Origin: G965202665 sp965243835
Lineage (GTDB): Bacteria > Actinomycetota > Acidimicrobiia > Spongiisociales > Spongiisociaceae
Assembly: GCA_965243835.1 (NCBI GenBank)
Contig: OZ251578.1
Span: 1,798,001-1,862,000, forward strand
Direction: 5' to 3'
Length of the DNA stretch: 64,000 nt
Part shown: positions 34,817 through 43,451 of the stretch, one piece after another
How the letters are laid out: each line of letters starts with the position of its first letter
Numbering within the stretch: position 1 is the first letter of the stretch
Notes under the pieces: generated by a model
The model's database searches: none
The model's input: the letters and a program-made list of their open reading frames with translations, nothing else
Told to the model about the DNA's origin: nothing
Made by a program: the position numbers and the translations under genes

Positions 34817-36457
34817 CTACACCATGTGCACGACGACGAACACCTCCGGACGGCGGCCCGTTTCCGACTTGATCGACTTGCGCACCGCCCGCTTCACGTA
34901 CGCCTCCAACTCCTCCGCGCCCCCCCGCCGGCGCTTATCGTAGAAGGCCTCCAGGGCCGCCGCCGCCGTCTCGCTCGCCGCCTCCAGAGCCGTCCCGTCC
35001 TCGTCGGCGAACCCGCGGCTGACCAGACGGGGACCGTCCTCCAACCGGCCGGTGTCGTAATCCACCGCCGCCGTCACCGCCACCACCCCGTCGCCGCTCA
35101 GCCGGCCCCGCTCGGCCAGCACCTCCTCCGGCACTCCCCCCGCCCCCGACCCGTCCACGTACACCAGACCGGCGTTCAAAACCCCCCGTTCCGCCGTCGT
35201 CCGGTCGCCGTCTACGACCAGGGCGTCCCCGTCTTCCAACACCAGCACCTCCGGCGTTCCCATGGCCTCCCCCAGGGCGGCGTGGGCCTGCAGGTGGCGG
35301 AACTCGCCGTGCACCGGCACCAACGTCTGCGGCCGCACCACGTTCAACAGGATCTTCAACTCCTCGGCGGCGGCGTGCCCGGAAACATGCACGTGGGCGT
35401 TGCGTCCGTGGAACACTTGCGCCCCCCGCCGAATCAGGTCGGAGATGACCCGGGAAGTGGAAGTTTCGTTGCCGGGAATGGGGGTGGCGGAGATGAGGAC
35501 CGTATCGGTGGGATCGATTTCCACCCAGCGGTGGCGGCCGGCGGCCATCTTCGTCAAGGCTGAAAAGGGCTCCCCCTGGGAACCGGTGGTGACGATCATC
35601 ACCCGGTGCGGGGGCAGGGAAAGGGCCTTGTCCACCCCCACCACCCGGGCGTCGGGCAAATCCAGGGCCCGCAACTCGCCGGCGATGCGCACGTTGCGTT
35701 CCATGGACCTCCCCAAAAAGGCCAGATAGCGGTCGTCGGCCAGGCCGGCGTCGGCGATCTGCTGAATGCGGTGCAGGTGGGAAGCGAAACAAGTGGCGAT
35801 CACCCGCCCCGGGGCTTCCCGGACGATGCTGCGCAACGGGGGCCCCAGCGAGCGCTCCGAGGGGACCACTCCCTCCCGTTCGGCGTTGGTGGAGTCGGAA
35901 AGCAGGAGCCGCACCCCCTCCTCCCCCAACCGGGCGAAGGCGGGCAGGTCGGTGGGGCGGGAATCGATGGGGGTGGGGTCCAATTTGAAATCCCCGGTGT
36001 GCACCACCAGCCCCTCCGGCGTGTCAAAAGCCACCCCGCATCCCTCCGGCACCGAATGGGACACCGGAATCATCATGAACCGGAACGGGCCCTCCTCCAC
36101 CCAGCTATTGGTGGAAACCACCCGGAAATCCTTGTTCACTCCCAGCTCCTCCACCCGGCCGGCGGCGATGGCCAAAGCCAGTTCGGTGCCGTAGACGGGC
36201 ACGTTGCGCTCCCGCAGGAAATACCCCAGCCCCCCCATATGATCCTCGTGGGCATGGGTGAGGATTATGCACCGCACGTCATCGCCCCGCTCCAGCAGGT
36301 CGCTCCAGTCGGGCAACACCAGATCCACCCCCCACATATCCTCCTCGGGGAACATCAGGCCGCAGTCGATGAGGGCTATCCGCTCGTCAACCTCCAAGAA
36401 CGCGCAGTTGCGGCCCACCTCCCCCAAGCCGCCCAGGAAACCGACTCTTATGCTCAC
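34817..36457 (-). CDS. rnj: Ribonuclease J
   Basis: A 546-aa metallo-beta-lactamase/beta-CASP nuclease with 5'-3' exo- and endonuclease activity in RNA turnover and rRNA processing. The zinc-binding HAHEDH is at 68-73. Other hallmarks are DSTNAEREG, TGSQGEPFSAL, TPIPGNE, HVSGHA and VPVHGEFRHL, with a C-terminal domain of about 110 residues. It starts with GTG, overlapping the dapA stop as GTGA, a pairing conserved in actinobacteria. Confidence 0.96.
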   Translation of the reverse strand: MSIRVGFLGGLGEVGRNCAFLEVDERIALIDCGLMFPEEDMWGVDLVLPDWSDLLERGDDVRCIILTHAHEDHMGGLGYFLRERNVPVYGTELALAIAAGRVEELGVNKDFRVVSTNSWVEEGPFRFMMIPVSHSVPEGCGVAFDTPEGLVVHTGDFKLDPTPIDSRPTDLPAFARLGEEGVRLLLSDSTNAEREGVVPSERSLGPPLRSIVREAPGRVIATCFASHLHRIQQIADAGLADDRYLAFLGRSMERNVRIAGELRALDLPDARVVGVDKALSLPPHRVMIVTTGSQGEPFSALTKMAAGRHRWVEIDPTDTVLISATPIPGNETSTSRVISDLIRRGAQVFHGRNAHVHVSGHAAAEELKILLNVVRPQTLVPVHGEFRHLQAHAALGEAMGTPEVLVLEDGDALVVDGDRTTAERGVLNAGLVYVDGSGAGGVPEEVLAERGRLSGDGVVAVTAAVDYDTGRLEDGPRLVSRGFADEDGTALEAASETAAAALEAFYDKRRRGGAEELEAYVKRAVRKSIKSETGRRPEVFVVVHMV

Positions 36458-37338
36458 AGGGCTTGCGCCAACCCCACCGCCGCAACCACCGCCTCCCGGG
36501 TGGAATCGTCAGCCGCTGCCAACGGCAGGCGCGGATCGCCCACCGGCTCCCACAGTTCGGTCAACCCGGACCGGGTGGGCATCGGGTTCGGTTCGATGAA
36601 GCACGCCTCGAAAATGGGCATCAGGCCCTCGTGCAACCGTTGCGCCTCCGCCCGGTCGCCCGCCGTAAAAGCCTCCACCATGGCCTTGATCTGCCGGCCC
36701 GCAAAATGGGAAGCCACCGAAATGACCCCCGTCGCCCCCACTTCCATCAGCGGCAAGGTCACCGAGTCGGTGCCGGAGAAAATGACCACGTCGTCGGGCA
36801 TCGCCTCCCGGCTGGCCCGGGTGAACTCCACGTCCTCCACCGCGTCTTTAATGGCGGCCACCCGGGGATGACGGGTGATTTCGGCCAGGGTTTCCACTTC
36901 TATCAGGCGGGCGGCGCGCCCCGGGATGTTGTAGACGATAAGGGGCAGGTCGGTGGCGTCGGCCACCGCCCGAAAATGGGCGACCAGTCCCCGTTGCGGC
37001 GGGCGGGAATAGTAGGGGGTGACGGCCATTATCCCGTCCGCTCCGGCGGCGGCCGCCCGGCGCGACATCTCCACCGAATGCCGCGTGTCGTAGGTTCCGG
37101 TTCCGGCCACTACCGCCGCCCGGTTACCGACCGCTTCCGCCACCGTGGCGTACAAGGCCAGCTTTTCATCGTCGGAAAGGGTGGGGGATTCGCCGGTGGT
37201 GCCGGTAACCACCAATCCGTCGGAGCCGTTGTCCGCCAGATGGTCGGCCAGGCGGGCGGCGCGCTCGTAATCGACCGAGCCGTCGGGGGCGAAGGGGGTG
37301 ATCATAGCCGTCAGCACCGTACCGAACGGGTTGGTCAT
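36454..37338 (-). CDS. dapA: 4-hydroxy-tetrahydrodipicolinate synthase
   Basis: A 294-aa class I aldolase that condenses pyruvate with aspartate semialdehyde, the first committed step to diaminopimelate and lysine. GTTGES is at 46-51, Tyr136 is in VYNIPGR and the Schiff-base Lys164 is in AAIKDA. YYSRPPQRG is also typical (YYNKPxQxG in many homologues). Length is normal. Coupled to rnj. Confidence 0.95.
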   Translation of the reverse strand: MTNPFGTVLTAMITPFAPDGSVDYERAARLADHLADNGSDGLVVTGTTGESPTLSDDEKLALYATVAEAVGNRAAVVAGTGTYDTRHSVEMSRRAAAAGADGIMAVTPYYSRPPQRGLVAHFRAVADATDLPLIVYNIPGRAARLIEVETLAEITRHPRVAAIKDAVEDVEFTRASREAMPDDVVIFSGTDSVTLPLMEVGATGVISVASHFAGRQIKAMVEAFTAGDRAEAQRLHEGLMPIFEACFIEPNPMPTRSGLTELWEPVGDPRLPLAAADDSTREAVVAAVGLAQAL

Positions 37339-37435
37339 GGTCTTTCCTCTCCGATGCGGCCGGGCGCTAGGCGGGCGCCGGCTAGTCCAGGTTGCTCCAA
37401 TCTACCAGACGGGATCAACCGCCGCCGGGACATTA

Positions 37436-37939
37436 CTATCCGCCCCCGGCGGCGGCCAGCAACGGCCGGGGGGTGACGTAGAGTTGCAACTCGGCCGTCC
37501 CCCAGGCCGCTTCGGCCGGGGAAGCGCCGGGCAGGCTCAGGCAGGCCAGGGCGGCGGTGGGCATGCCCAGCGCCCCGCCGGTGAGTCGGCTGACCGTCAG
37601 CGACATGGCGGGATTGTGCCCCACCACCAAGAGCCGGCCCGCCTCGGGCTCGGCCCGCACCGCGGCCAGGACCTCCTCCGGTCCCGCCCCGTACAAGTCG
37701 GCGACCTCCCGAATTTCCGTCTGCCAGCCGCCGGCGGCGGCCGCCAAGCGGGCCGTGTTCGCCGCCCGCGCCGCGCCGGAGGACAGCACCAGGTCGGGAA
37801 CCAGGCCGTAGGCGGCGATGAACTCGCCGATCGCCCCCGCCGAACGCACCCCCCGCTGATTGAGGGGCCGGTCGTAATCGCGGGCGTAGGCGGCGTCCCA
37901 GTCCGATTTGGCGTGGCGGAGCAACATCAGGTTGGTCAT
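37436..37939 (-). CDS. SixA-like histidine phosphatase superfamily protein
   Basis: A 167-aa histidine phosphatase-fold protein. The catalytic motif LLRHAKS is at 5-11, with the second histidine in VVGHNP. The small size and AKSDW context match SixA-type phosphohistidine phosphatases, but actinobacterial members may act on other phosphates. ATG at 37939 is preferred; an ATG four codons upstream (37951) is also possible. It stands alone between dapA and the M23 peptidase, with a 97-bp gap to dapA. Confidence 0.85.
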   Translation of the reverse strand: MTNLMLLRHAKSDWDAAYARDYDRPLNQRGVRSAGAIGEFIAAYGLVPDLVLSSGAARAANTARLAAAAGGWQTEIREVADLYGAGPEEVLAAVRAEPEAGRLLVVGHNPAMSLTVSRLTGGALGMPTAALACLSLPGASPAEAAWGTAELQLYVTPRPLLAAAGGG

Positions 37940-38048
37940 AACCCTGACCATAGCGGAGGTTCGTCGGCGCGGGACCGGCCAAACCGAATTGGGTTCCTCC
38001 GCTACGCGCCTGCGATACGCGCCGGGCCTTGGTTGATGCGCAAATGGG

Positions 38049-38579
38049 TTACCGCCAACCGGGAACGTCCACCGGAACCAGGCGCAATCCGGCGGCGGGG
38101 GAACGGGGCAGGCATCCCAGCAGGGGGGCCGGGTCCGTGTATTCCCCGTTCACCCGCGCCGAGAAATGCAAGACGGGGCCTTCCGCGTCCGAATGGGAGG
38201 ATCCGTCCGCCTCCCCCAACGGTTGCCCGCGCGTCACCCGTTGCCCGCGCGTCACATCCGCCCGGGCCAAATAGGAGTAACTGGTTTTCAAACCGCCCCC
38301 ATGCTCCACGGTCACCGTCCGGTTGCCCGCCACCACCCCGGAGAAACTGACCGTTCCCTCCGCGGCGGCCCGCACCGGCTCCCCGTCCTCCGCCGTTATG
38401 TCGATTCCCCAATGGCCGCCGTAGCCGGGGCCGGGGTCGTAACCGGCCACCGTCTCCCCCGTCAGCGGCGGGGCCAATCCCACGCAGGACGCTCCCCCGC
38501 CGGCCGCCTCCGCCGCGCCCGCCCCGGCCCACATTCCGGCTAGGACGATCGCCAGCCCCCATGCCGTCATTCGTCGCAT
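38049..38579 (-). CDS. Secreted M23-family peptidase
   Basis: A 176-aa protein with a signal peptide (1-25) followed by a LytM/M23 domain. Metal ligands are visible as His and Asp in GGHWGIDI and a later His in VLHFSA. The segment AAAEGTVSFSGVVAGNRTVTVEHGGGLKTSYSYL is the usual M23 core. It probably cleaves peptidoglycan cross-bridges, or, if catalytically weak, activates another hydrolase. The domain takes up nearly the whole mature protein. Confidence 0.87.
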   Translation of the reverse strand: MRRMTAWGLAIVLAGMWAGAGAAEAAGGGASCVGLAPPLTGETVAGYDPGPGYGGHWGIDITAEDGEPVRAAAEGTVSFSGVVAGNRTVTVEHGGGLKTSYSYLARADVTRGQRVTRGQPLGEADGSSHSDAEGPVLHFSARVNGEYTDPAPLLGCLPRSPAAGLRLVPVDVPGWR

Positions 38580-38654
38580 CTTCCGCTCCTTCCCACCCCC
38601 GTCCGTTTTCCAACATACCCCGCCCGCCGGTCGGAAACAAGGGGGTCGTTGCGG

Positions 38655-40079
38655 TCAGACGGCGGCGGCCCGCGGAGGGGCGGCCGGTTGCGGGAGGCCC
38701 GCCATTTCTATGAAATCGCGCAACTGGCGCAGGTTGCGCACCTCGAACACCCCGTCGCACAGGCCGGCGTAGGCGTCCATCACCGAATCGCCGGTGTTCC
38801 AGTAGGGGCGCGGCTCCGGATTGAGCCAGTACAAGGCCCGGGCCCGCTCCCGCACCTGCGCCAACGCCTCCGCCCGGGGACGGCGGTAGTTGTTGCGGGC
38901 GTCGCCGGTTACGATCACCGTGGTGCGGGCGGTGACCTCCTCCCCGTAGCCCTCCCGGAACATTTCCAGCGAGTTGCCGTAGTCGGAATGTCCGTCCATC
39001 CACACCACCTCCGCCTCGGCGGTCACCGCGGCCAAGGCCGTCTCGAAATCAACCCCCCGTTCCAAGAAACGGGTGGCCTCGTCCAAGGCGTCCACGAACA
39101 CGAAGGAACGCAACCGTCCGAACTGGCCGGACATGGCGTACACGAACTGCAGGGTGAAACGGGCGAAGGTGGCCATGGAGCCGCTCACGTCGCACAGCAG
39201 CATTATCTCCGGACGGGCGATGGAAGGTTTGCGGAACACGGGGTCGAGGGGCGTTCCGCCCGCCTGCAGCGAACGGCGCATGGTGCGGCGGAAATCCAAC
39301 CTCCCGGTCCGCAACCGCTTGCGGCGGGCGGCGAGACGGGAGGCCAGTTTGCGGGTGAGCGGATACACCGCCTTGGAGATGCGGTCCAGGTCCACCCGGT
39401 TGGCGTGCATCAGGTCCAGGTCCTCCACCAGGGGGACGCGCAGGGTGCGGGCCACCGCCTCCCGGCCCCGGTCGGCTACCAGCCGTCTGCGGATCTCGTC
39501 CCGCACTTCCCTGCGGAAACGTCGCAGGCGGGCCTCCAGCTCGTCCCGGCGCACCGCCCCCTCCAGGCCCCCCTCCCGCAGCCCGGCCGCCAGCTCCTCC
39601 AGGAGCTCGTCCGTCGCCAGGCGGCGCAGGGTGCGGTACAGGTAGTAGGCGCCGCCCACCGGCCGCCCCCGCTCCATCCCGGCCAAACCGTCCACCGCCA
39701 GCCGGGCCAAGCGGCGCAACCCCTCCTCGTCGCCCGCCCGCAGAGCGGCGGCCAGCGCCCGGCGCAGGCGATGGGCCCCGTCCTCCCCTCCCCCTCCCCC
39801 CTCCGCGGACGGCGGGGAATCGGGCGGGTCCGGCTCCGAGACGGGCGGAGCTTCCGGGCGGGGGGCGCCGGTGGCGAAGAACACCTCGAAGGCGGTGTCG
39901 AAGGCGGCGTAGTGGCCTTCGTTTTTGACCAGGGTGGCGGCCAGGGCCGATTTGAAAACGGAGCGGTCGGACATATCGATGGCCGACAGGGCGCGCACCG
40001 CGTCCAGGGCCTCCACCATCGACGCGGGCACCCCCGCCTCCCGCAACTCGCGGATGAAACCGGTCACGACCTCCAGCAC
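38655..40079 (-). CDS. coxE: CoxE-like VWA-domain protein
   Basis: A 474-aa protein with a C-terminal von Willebrand factor A domain. The MIDAS metal site is DVSGSM at 297-302; an acidic/Gly-rich linker lies near 80-100 and a long Arg-rich helical region at about 105-265. In Oligotropha CoxE works with CoxF in inserting copper into the CO dehydrogenase active site. The GTG start is one base past the coxD stop, so the pair is coupled. VWA/MoxR pairs also serve other metalloenzymes, so assignment to CO dehydrogenase rests on the form I cox genes at 10.2-13.9 kb. Confidence 0.85.
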   Translation of the reverse strand: MLEVVTGFIRELREAGVPASMVEALDAVRALSAIDMSDRSVFKSALAATLVKNEGHYAAFDTAFEVFFATGAPRPEAPPVSEPDPPDSPPSAEGGGGGEDGAHRLRRALAAALRAGDEEGLRRLARLAVDGLAGMERGRPVGGAYYLYRTLRRLATDELLEELAAGLREGGLEGAVRRDELEARLRRFRREVRDEIRRRLVADRGREAVARTLRVPLVEDLDLMHANRVDLDRISKAVYPLTRKLASRLAARRKRLRTGRLDFRRTMRRSLQAGGTPLDPVFRKPSIARPEIMLLCDVSGSMATFARFTLQFVYAMSGQFGRLRSFVFVDALDEATRFLERGVDFETALAAVTAEAEVVWMDGHSDYGNSLEMFREGYGEEVTARTTVIVTGDARNNYRRPRAEALAQVRERARALYWLNPEPRPYWNTGDSVMDAYAGLCDGVFEVRNLRQLRDFIEMAGLPQPAAPPRAAAV

Positions 40080-40080
40080 G

Positions 40081-40980
40081 TCACTGCGCCGGAGAAGTTT
40101 CAGAAGTTTCGTCGGCGGCGGATTCCAAGGCGGCCAACTCCCGTCCGGCCGCTTCGATGTCGGTTTGGTGCTTGAGCAGCACGTGCAGGGTGGAGCGCAC
40201 CGTCTCGCCGTCGATGTAGGAAGCGCCCAGGGTGAGCAGGGTGCGGGCCCAGTCGATGGATTCGCTCACCGAGGGGGTTTTGCGCAACGGGGTTTGGCGC
40301 AACCGGCGGACGATGCGGGCTAAACGGTCCGCCAACTCCCCGGGCAGGCCGGGCACCCGGCTGAGCAGAATCTCCCGCTCCCGGTCCGCTTCCGGGTAGT
40401 CGAGGTGCAGGAACAGGCAACGGCGTTTCAAGGCTTCCGACAACTCGCGGGTGTTGTTGGAAGTGAGGACCACCAGCGGACGGGACTGCGCCTCCAACGT
40501 GCCCAACTCGGGAATGGAAACCTGAAAGTCGGACAGGACCTCCAACAGCAGGGCTTCCGTTTCCACCTCCACCCGGTCCACTTCGTCGATCAGCAACACC
40601 ACCGGTTCCGGGGAGCGAATGGCCTCCAACAGGGGTCTTTCCAGCAGAAAATCGGAGGTGAAAATGTCGGCTTCCAGGCTTTCCCAAGCGGAGTCGCGGT
40701 CGGCCTGGATGCGCAACAACTGCTTTTTGTAGTTCCATTCGTAGAGGGCCTTGGACTCGTCCAGTCCCTCGTAGCATTGCAGGCGGATCAGGCGCCGTTC
40801 GCGGACGGCGGCCAGCGACTTGGCCAGCTCGGTCTTGCCGGAACCGGCCGGGCCTTCCACCAGCAACGGCTTGCCCAGCCGTTCGGCCAAAAACACCACG
40901 TTGCCGATGTGGTCATCGGCCAGATAACCGACCGCTTGCAAGGCGTCGCCCACTGCGGCGGGGGAAGCGAAACTCGTCAC
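40081..40980 (-). CDS. coxD: MoxR/CoxD-like AAA+ ATPase
   Basis: A 299-aa MoxR-family AAA+ chaperone. Walker A GPAGSGKT is at 43-50, Walker B VVLLIDEVDR at 127-136, and sensor 1 is VLTSNNTRELS. In Oligotropha CoxD is needed for sulfuration of the molybdenum in CO dehydrogenase. GTG at 40980 is chosen because GGGAG is six bases upstream and gives a start (TSFASPAAVGDAL) like other family members. It sits directly before coxE, matching the coxD-coxE order. Confidence 0.88.
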   Translation of the reverse strand: MTSFASPAAVGDALQAVGYLADDHIGNVVFLAERLGKPLLVEGPAGSGKTELAKSLAAVRERRLIRLQCYEGLDESKALYEWNYKKQLLRIQADRDSAWESLEADIFTSDFLLERPLLEAIRSPEPVVLLIDEVDRVEVETEALLLEVLSDFQVSIPELGTLEAQSRPLVVLTSNNTRELSEALKRRCLFLHLDYPEADREREILLSRVPGLPGELADRLARIVRRLRQTPLRKTPSVSESIDWARTLLTLGASYIDGETVRSTLHVLLKHQTDIEAAGRELAALESAADETSETSPAQ

Positions 40981-41068
40981 ACTTGTCTCCCGGGTCTGCT
41001 GGTCGGTTTTCGGAAAGGGGGCCGTTCCGGGGCCCCGGGGCAATCCTAACCGCGAGAGGAGCGCCGCC

Positions 41069-41587
41069 CTAGCCTTCGGTCAGGAGCCGAACTATCTCCC
41101 GGGAGCGTTCCGGCGGGGGTTCGTCGGGGAAAACTTTGGCGACCGTCTCCCAAACCTGGGCGGCGGTAAAACCCAGAATTCCCAATAATGTGCGAATGTC
41201 CCCGATGTCCGCTCTGCGCGCCGACATTACTTTCATGGCCAGCATCCGCTCCGGGGAGGCGGCGATTACCCGCAAGGCGGGATGGTCGAACACCGCCCGA
41301 CCCCGCCGGTCTTCGCCGCGGGGAATGTAGGAGGAGGCCTGTTCGTTCAACCAGGAGGAGGGCAACCCGCGCCGGCGGGCGACCTCCCGCACCGCTCGGG
41401 TTAATTCGGCGTACCCGTCGGTGATCAAACCGTCTATGTCCCTGGTGCAGCGGTCGCTGTCGTAAGCCAGCGCCATGGCCGCCCCGCCCACTATGTAAAC
41501 GCGGGCACTCGCCCGGCGCCGTTCCAAAATTTCCGCTACGTCCGTCAACGCCGCGTTGAAATCGTCCCGGTTCAGCAGGCCGCCCAT
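41069..41587 (-). CDS. Nucleotidyltransferase-fold protein (DUF6036-like)
   Basis: A 172-aa small nucleotidyltransferase-like protein. VYIVGGAAMALAYDSDRCTRDIDGLI holds the GG motif (34-35) and the DxD metal site (50-52). A short helical C-terminal part follows (MLAMKVMSARRADIGDIRTLL), as in DUF6036/AbiEii-like proteins. Its ATG overlaps the stop of the 129-aa gene as TGATG, so the two form a coupled pair like a toxin-antitoxin unit. Toxicity is inferred only from this resemblance. Confidence 0.75.
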   Translation of the reverse strand: MGGLLNRDDFNAALTDVAEILERRRASARVYIVGGAAMALAYDSDRCTRDIDGLITDGYAELTRAVREVARRRGLPSSWLNEQASSYIPRGEDRRGRAVFDHPALRVIAASPERMLAMKVMSARRADIGDIRTLLGILGFTAAQVWETVAKVFPDEPPPERSREIVRLLTEG

Positions 41588-41976
41588 CAGACCACCGCCA
41601 ACTCCCGCTCCGCGATCAACGTTCCGTGCGCTTCGAAGGCGGCGGGGGAATGCACGCGGTCCTCCCAGCGCATAACCCTCCACTGCGGAGGGAGGATGAA
41701 CCAAAAACCCTCCAGGTAACGGCCGGGGCCGAACACCCAGTCGGGGGCGGGCAACCGGTCGTGATAGCAACGGTACTCCGCATAGGCGGCCAGGAAAGCG
41801 TCCCAGGGAGGGGTAACCGGACCCGGCTCCTCGGCCACTAAAGGCAACCGTTCCGGGAGCGGCGCGTCCTCCCAACGCAAACCGAACTCGTGGGTCACCA
41901 GGCGCAGGCGATGCAGATCGTCCGTTTCCCGCAACAGGGGAACATAGGCGGCCAGAGTGGCCGGAAACATCGTCAT
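41587..41976 (-). CDS. 129-aa protein coupled to a nucleotidyltransferase
   Basis: Not recognised as a known family. A 129-aa protein rich in Trp, Tyr and Pro (LPAPDWVFGPGRYLEGFWFILPPQWRVMRWEDRVHSP). It has no signal peptide or membrane segment and no clear helix-turn-helix. The start may be ATG at 41976 or the ATG two codons later, which has better spacing from GGGGGAG. Its tight coupling to the nucleotidyltransferase gene suggests a partner or antitoxin role (inference). Confidence 0.6.
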   Translation of the reverse strand: MTMFPATLAAYVPLLRETDDLHRLRLVTHEFGLRWEDAPLPERLPLVAEEPGPVTPPWDAFLAAYAEYRCYHDRLPAPDWVFGPGRYLEGFWFILPPQWRVMRWEDRVHSPAAFEAHGTLIAERELAVV

Positions 41977-42104
41977 TCTCCCCCGATGTTACCGGACTTC
42001 CCCCGGCCCGGGCCAGGTCCCGATCGGCGGTAAACTTTCGCCCGCAGGCCGAAAGGCACTAGCCTGACATGGTTGGCAAGCGAACCAAGGGTTTACACAA
42101 CCTA

Positions 42105-43433
42105 ATGCGCATCATCATTGTCGGCGCGGGCGCGGTCGGGACTTTTCTGGCCGAACGTTTAGCCGGCGAAGGCCAAGACGTGGTGGTCGTCGAAAACAAC
42201 GACCGCCGCGTGGAGGAAATAAAGGAGCATCTGGACGCGTTGGTTATCACCGGCAACGGGGCCAGCGCGGCGGTGCTCACCGAGGCCGGGGCGGGCCGCA
42301 GCGACTTGTTGCTGGCGGTCTCCGCCAACGACGGGGCCAACCTTCTGGCCTGCCACACCGCCAAAACCCTGGGGGTGAAACGAACCGTGGCCCGGGTGCA
42401 GGATCCCGACTTGCAGGAGGGCATCGAGGGCTTGGCGGTGGATATGGTGATCAACCCGGTGGAGTCGGCGGCGGAGGAGATTTCCACCCTGGTCGGCGAA
42501 TCGGGGGTTTCGGAACTGATCGACTTCGGGGAAGGGCGCTTGTCGCTGGTGGGGGGGACCGCCACCGCGGCGTCGCCGCTGGTGGGGCCGCCGTTGCGCA
42601 CCTTGCAAAACCGGGTGAACGGGTTCAACTGGCTGGCCATCGCCGTCGTGCGGGGCGGGCAGACCATCGTGGCCCGCGGGGACACCACCATTGAAGAAGG
42701 GGACCATCTGTTGCTGATGGTGGGAACCGGGCATGTGGAACGGGCCAAGGAACTGATCGGCCTCAACAAGCGGGAAATTCGCCGTTGCCTGGTGGTGGGC
42801 AGCACCCGGGTGGCCTCCAAAACCGCCCAGCTGCTACTGGAAAAAGACTTGGAGGTGGTGGTAATCGACCGGGACCGGGACCGCAGTCTGCGGATGGCCG
42901 AAGAACACCCGGCGGCCCTGGTGATCACCGGCGACCCCACCGACCCGGCGGTGCTGGGCGAATTCGACATCAGCGACGACGCGGTGGTGGCCCTCACCGG
43001 GGAGGACACCACCAACCTGATCGCCTCGCTGGTGGCCAAAGCCCTGGGGGCGCCCACCACCATCAGCCGGGTGACCCGAATGAGTTACGTGGGTTTGCTG
43101 GCCGGGATCGGGGTGGACACCACCGTCTCGGTGCGGCTGGCGGCGGCCAACTCCATTCTCCGTTTCGTGCGCCGGGGCACCATCCATTCCGTGGTCACGT
43201 TTTCCGACACCGACGCCGAAGCGGTGGAGTTCGAAGTGGACCCGCAGTCCGGCATGGTGGGGCGCACCCTCAACGAAATCCCGCTTCCGGCCGGGGCGGT
43301 GGTGGGGGGCATCCTGCGCCGGGAGGAAACGCTGGTTCCCTCCGGGGCCACCGACATCCGGGCCCGGGACCACCTGATCATTTTCTCGCTTCCGTCGGCG
43401 ATGGCGGAAGTGGAGAGCCTCTTCTCCCGATGA
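42105..43433 (+). CDS. trkA: Trk potassium uptake system NAD-binding regulator TrkA
   Basis: A 442-aa regulatory subunit on the cytoplasmic face of the potassium channel TrkH. It has two RCK_N/RCK_C pairs: RIIIVGAGAVGTFLAERL at the start, then a C-terminal RCK domain near 140-220, and CLVVGSTRVASKTAQLL with a second RCK_C. ATG at 42105 is chosen because the Rossmann strand starts there, as in other TrkA proteins; an in-frame ATG at 42069 would add 12 residues. Neither has a good ribosome-binding site. It is followed by trkH after 18 bp. Confidence 0.93.
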   Translation: MRIIIVGAGAVGTFLAERLAGEGQDVVVVENNDRRVEEIKEHLDALVITGNGASAAVLTEAGAGRSDLLLAVSANDGANLLACHTAKTLGVKRTVARVQDPDLQEGIEGLAVDMVINPVESAAEEISTLVGESGVSELIDFGEGRLSLVGGTATAASPLVGPPLRTLQNRVNGFNWLAIAVVRGGQTIVARGDTTIEEGDHLLLMVGTGHVERAKELIGLNKREIRRCLVVGSTRVASKTAQLLLEKDLEVVVIDRDRDRSLRMAEEHPAALVITGDPTDPAVLGEFDISDDAVVALTGEDTTNLIASLVAKALGAPTTISRVTRMSYVGLLAGIGVDTTVSVRLAAANSILRFVRRGTIHSVVTFSDTDAEAVEFEVDPQSGMVGRTLNEIPLPAGAVVGGILRREETLVPSGATDIRARDHLIIFSLPSAMAEVESLFSR

Positions 43434-43451
43434 CCTCCCGGTGATCCCCCG

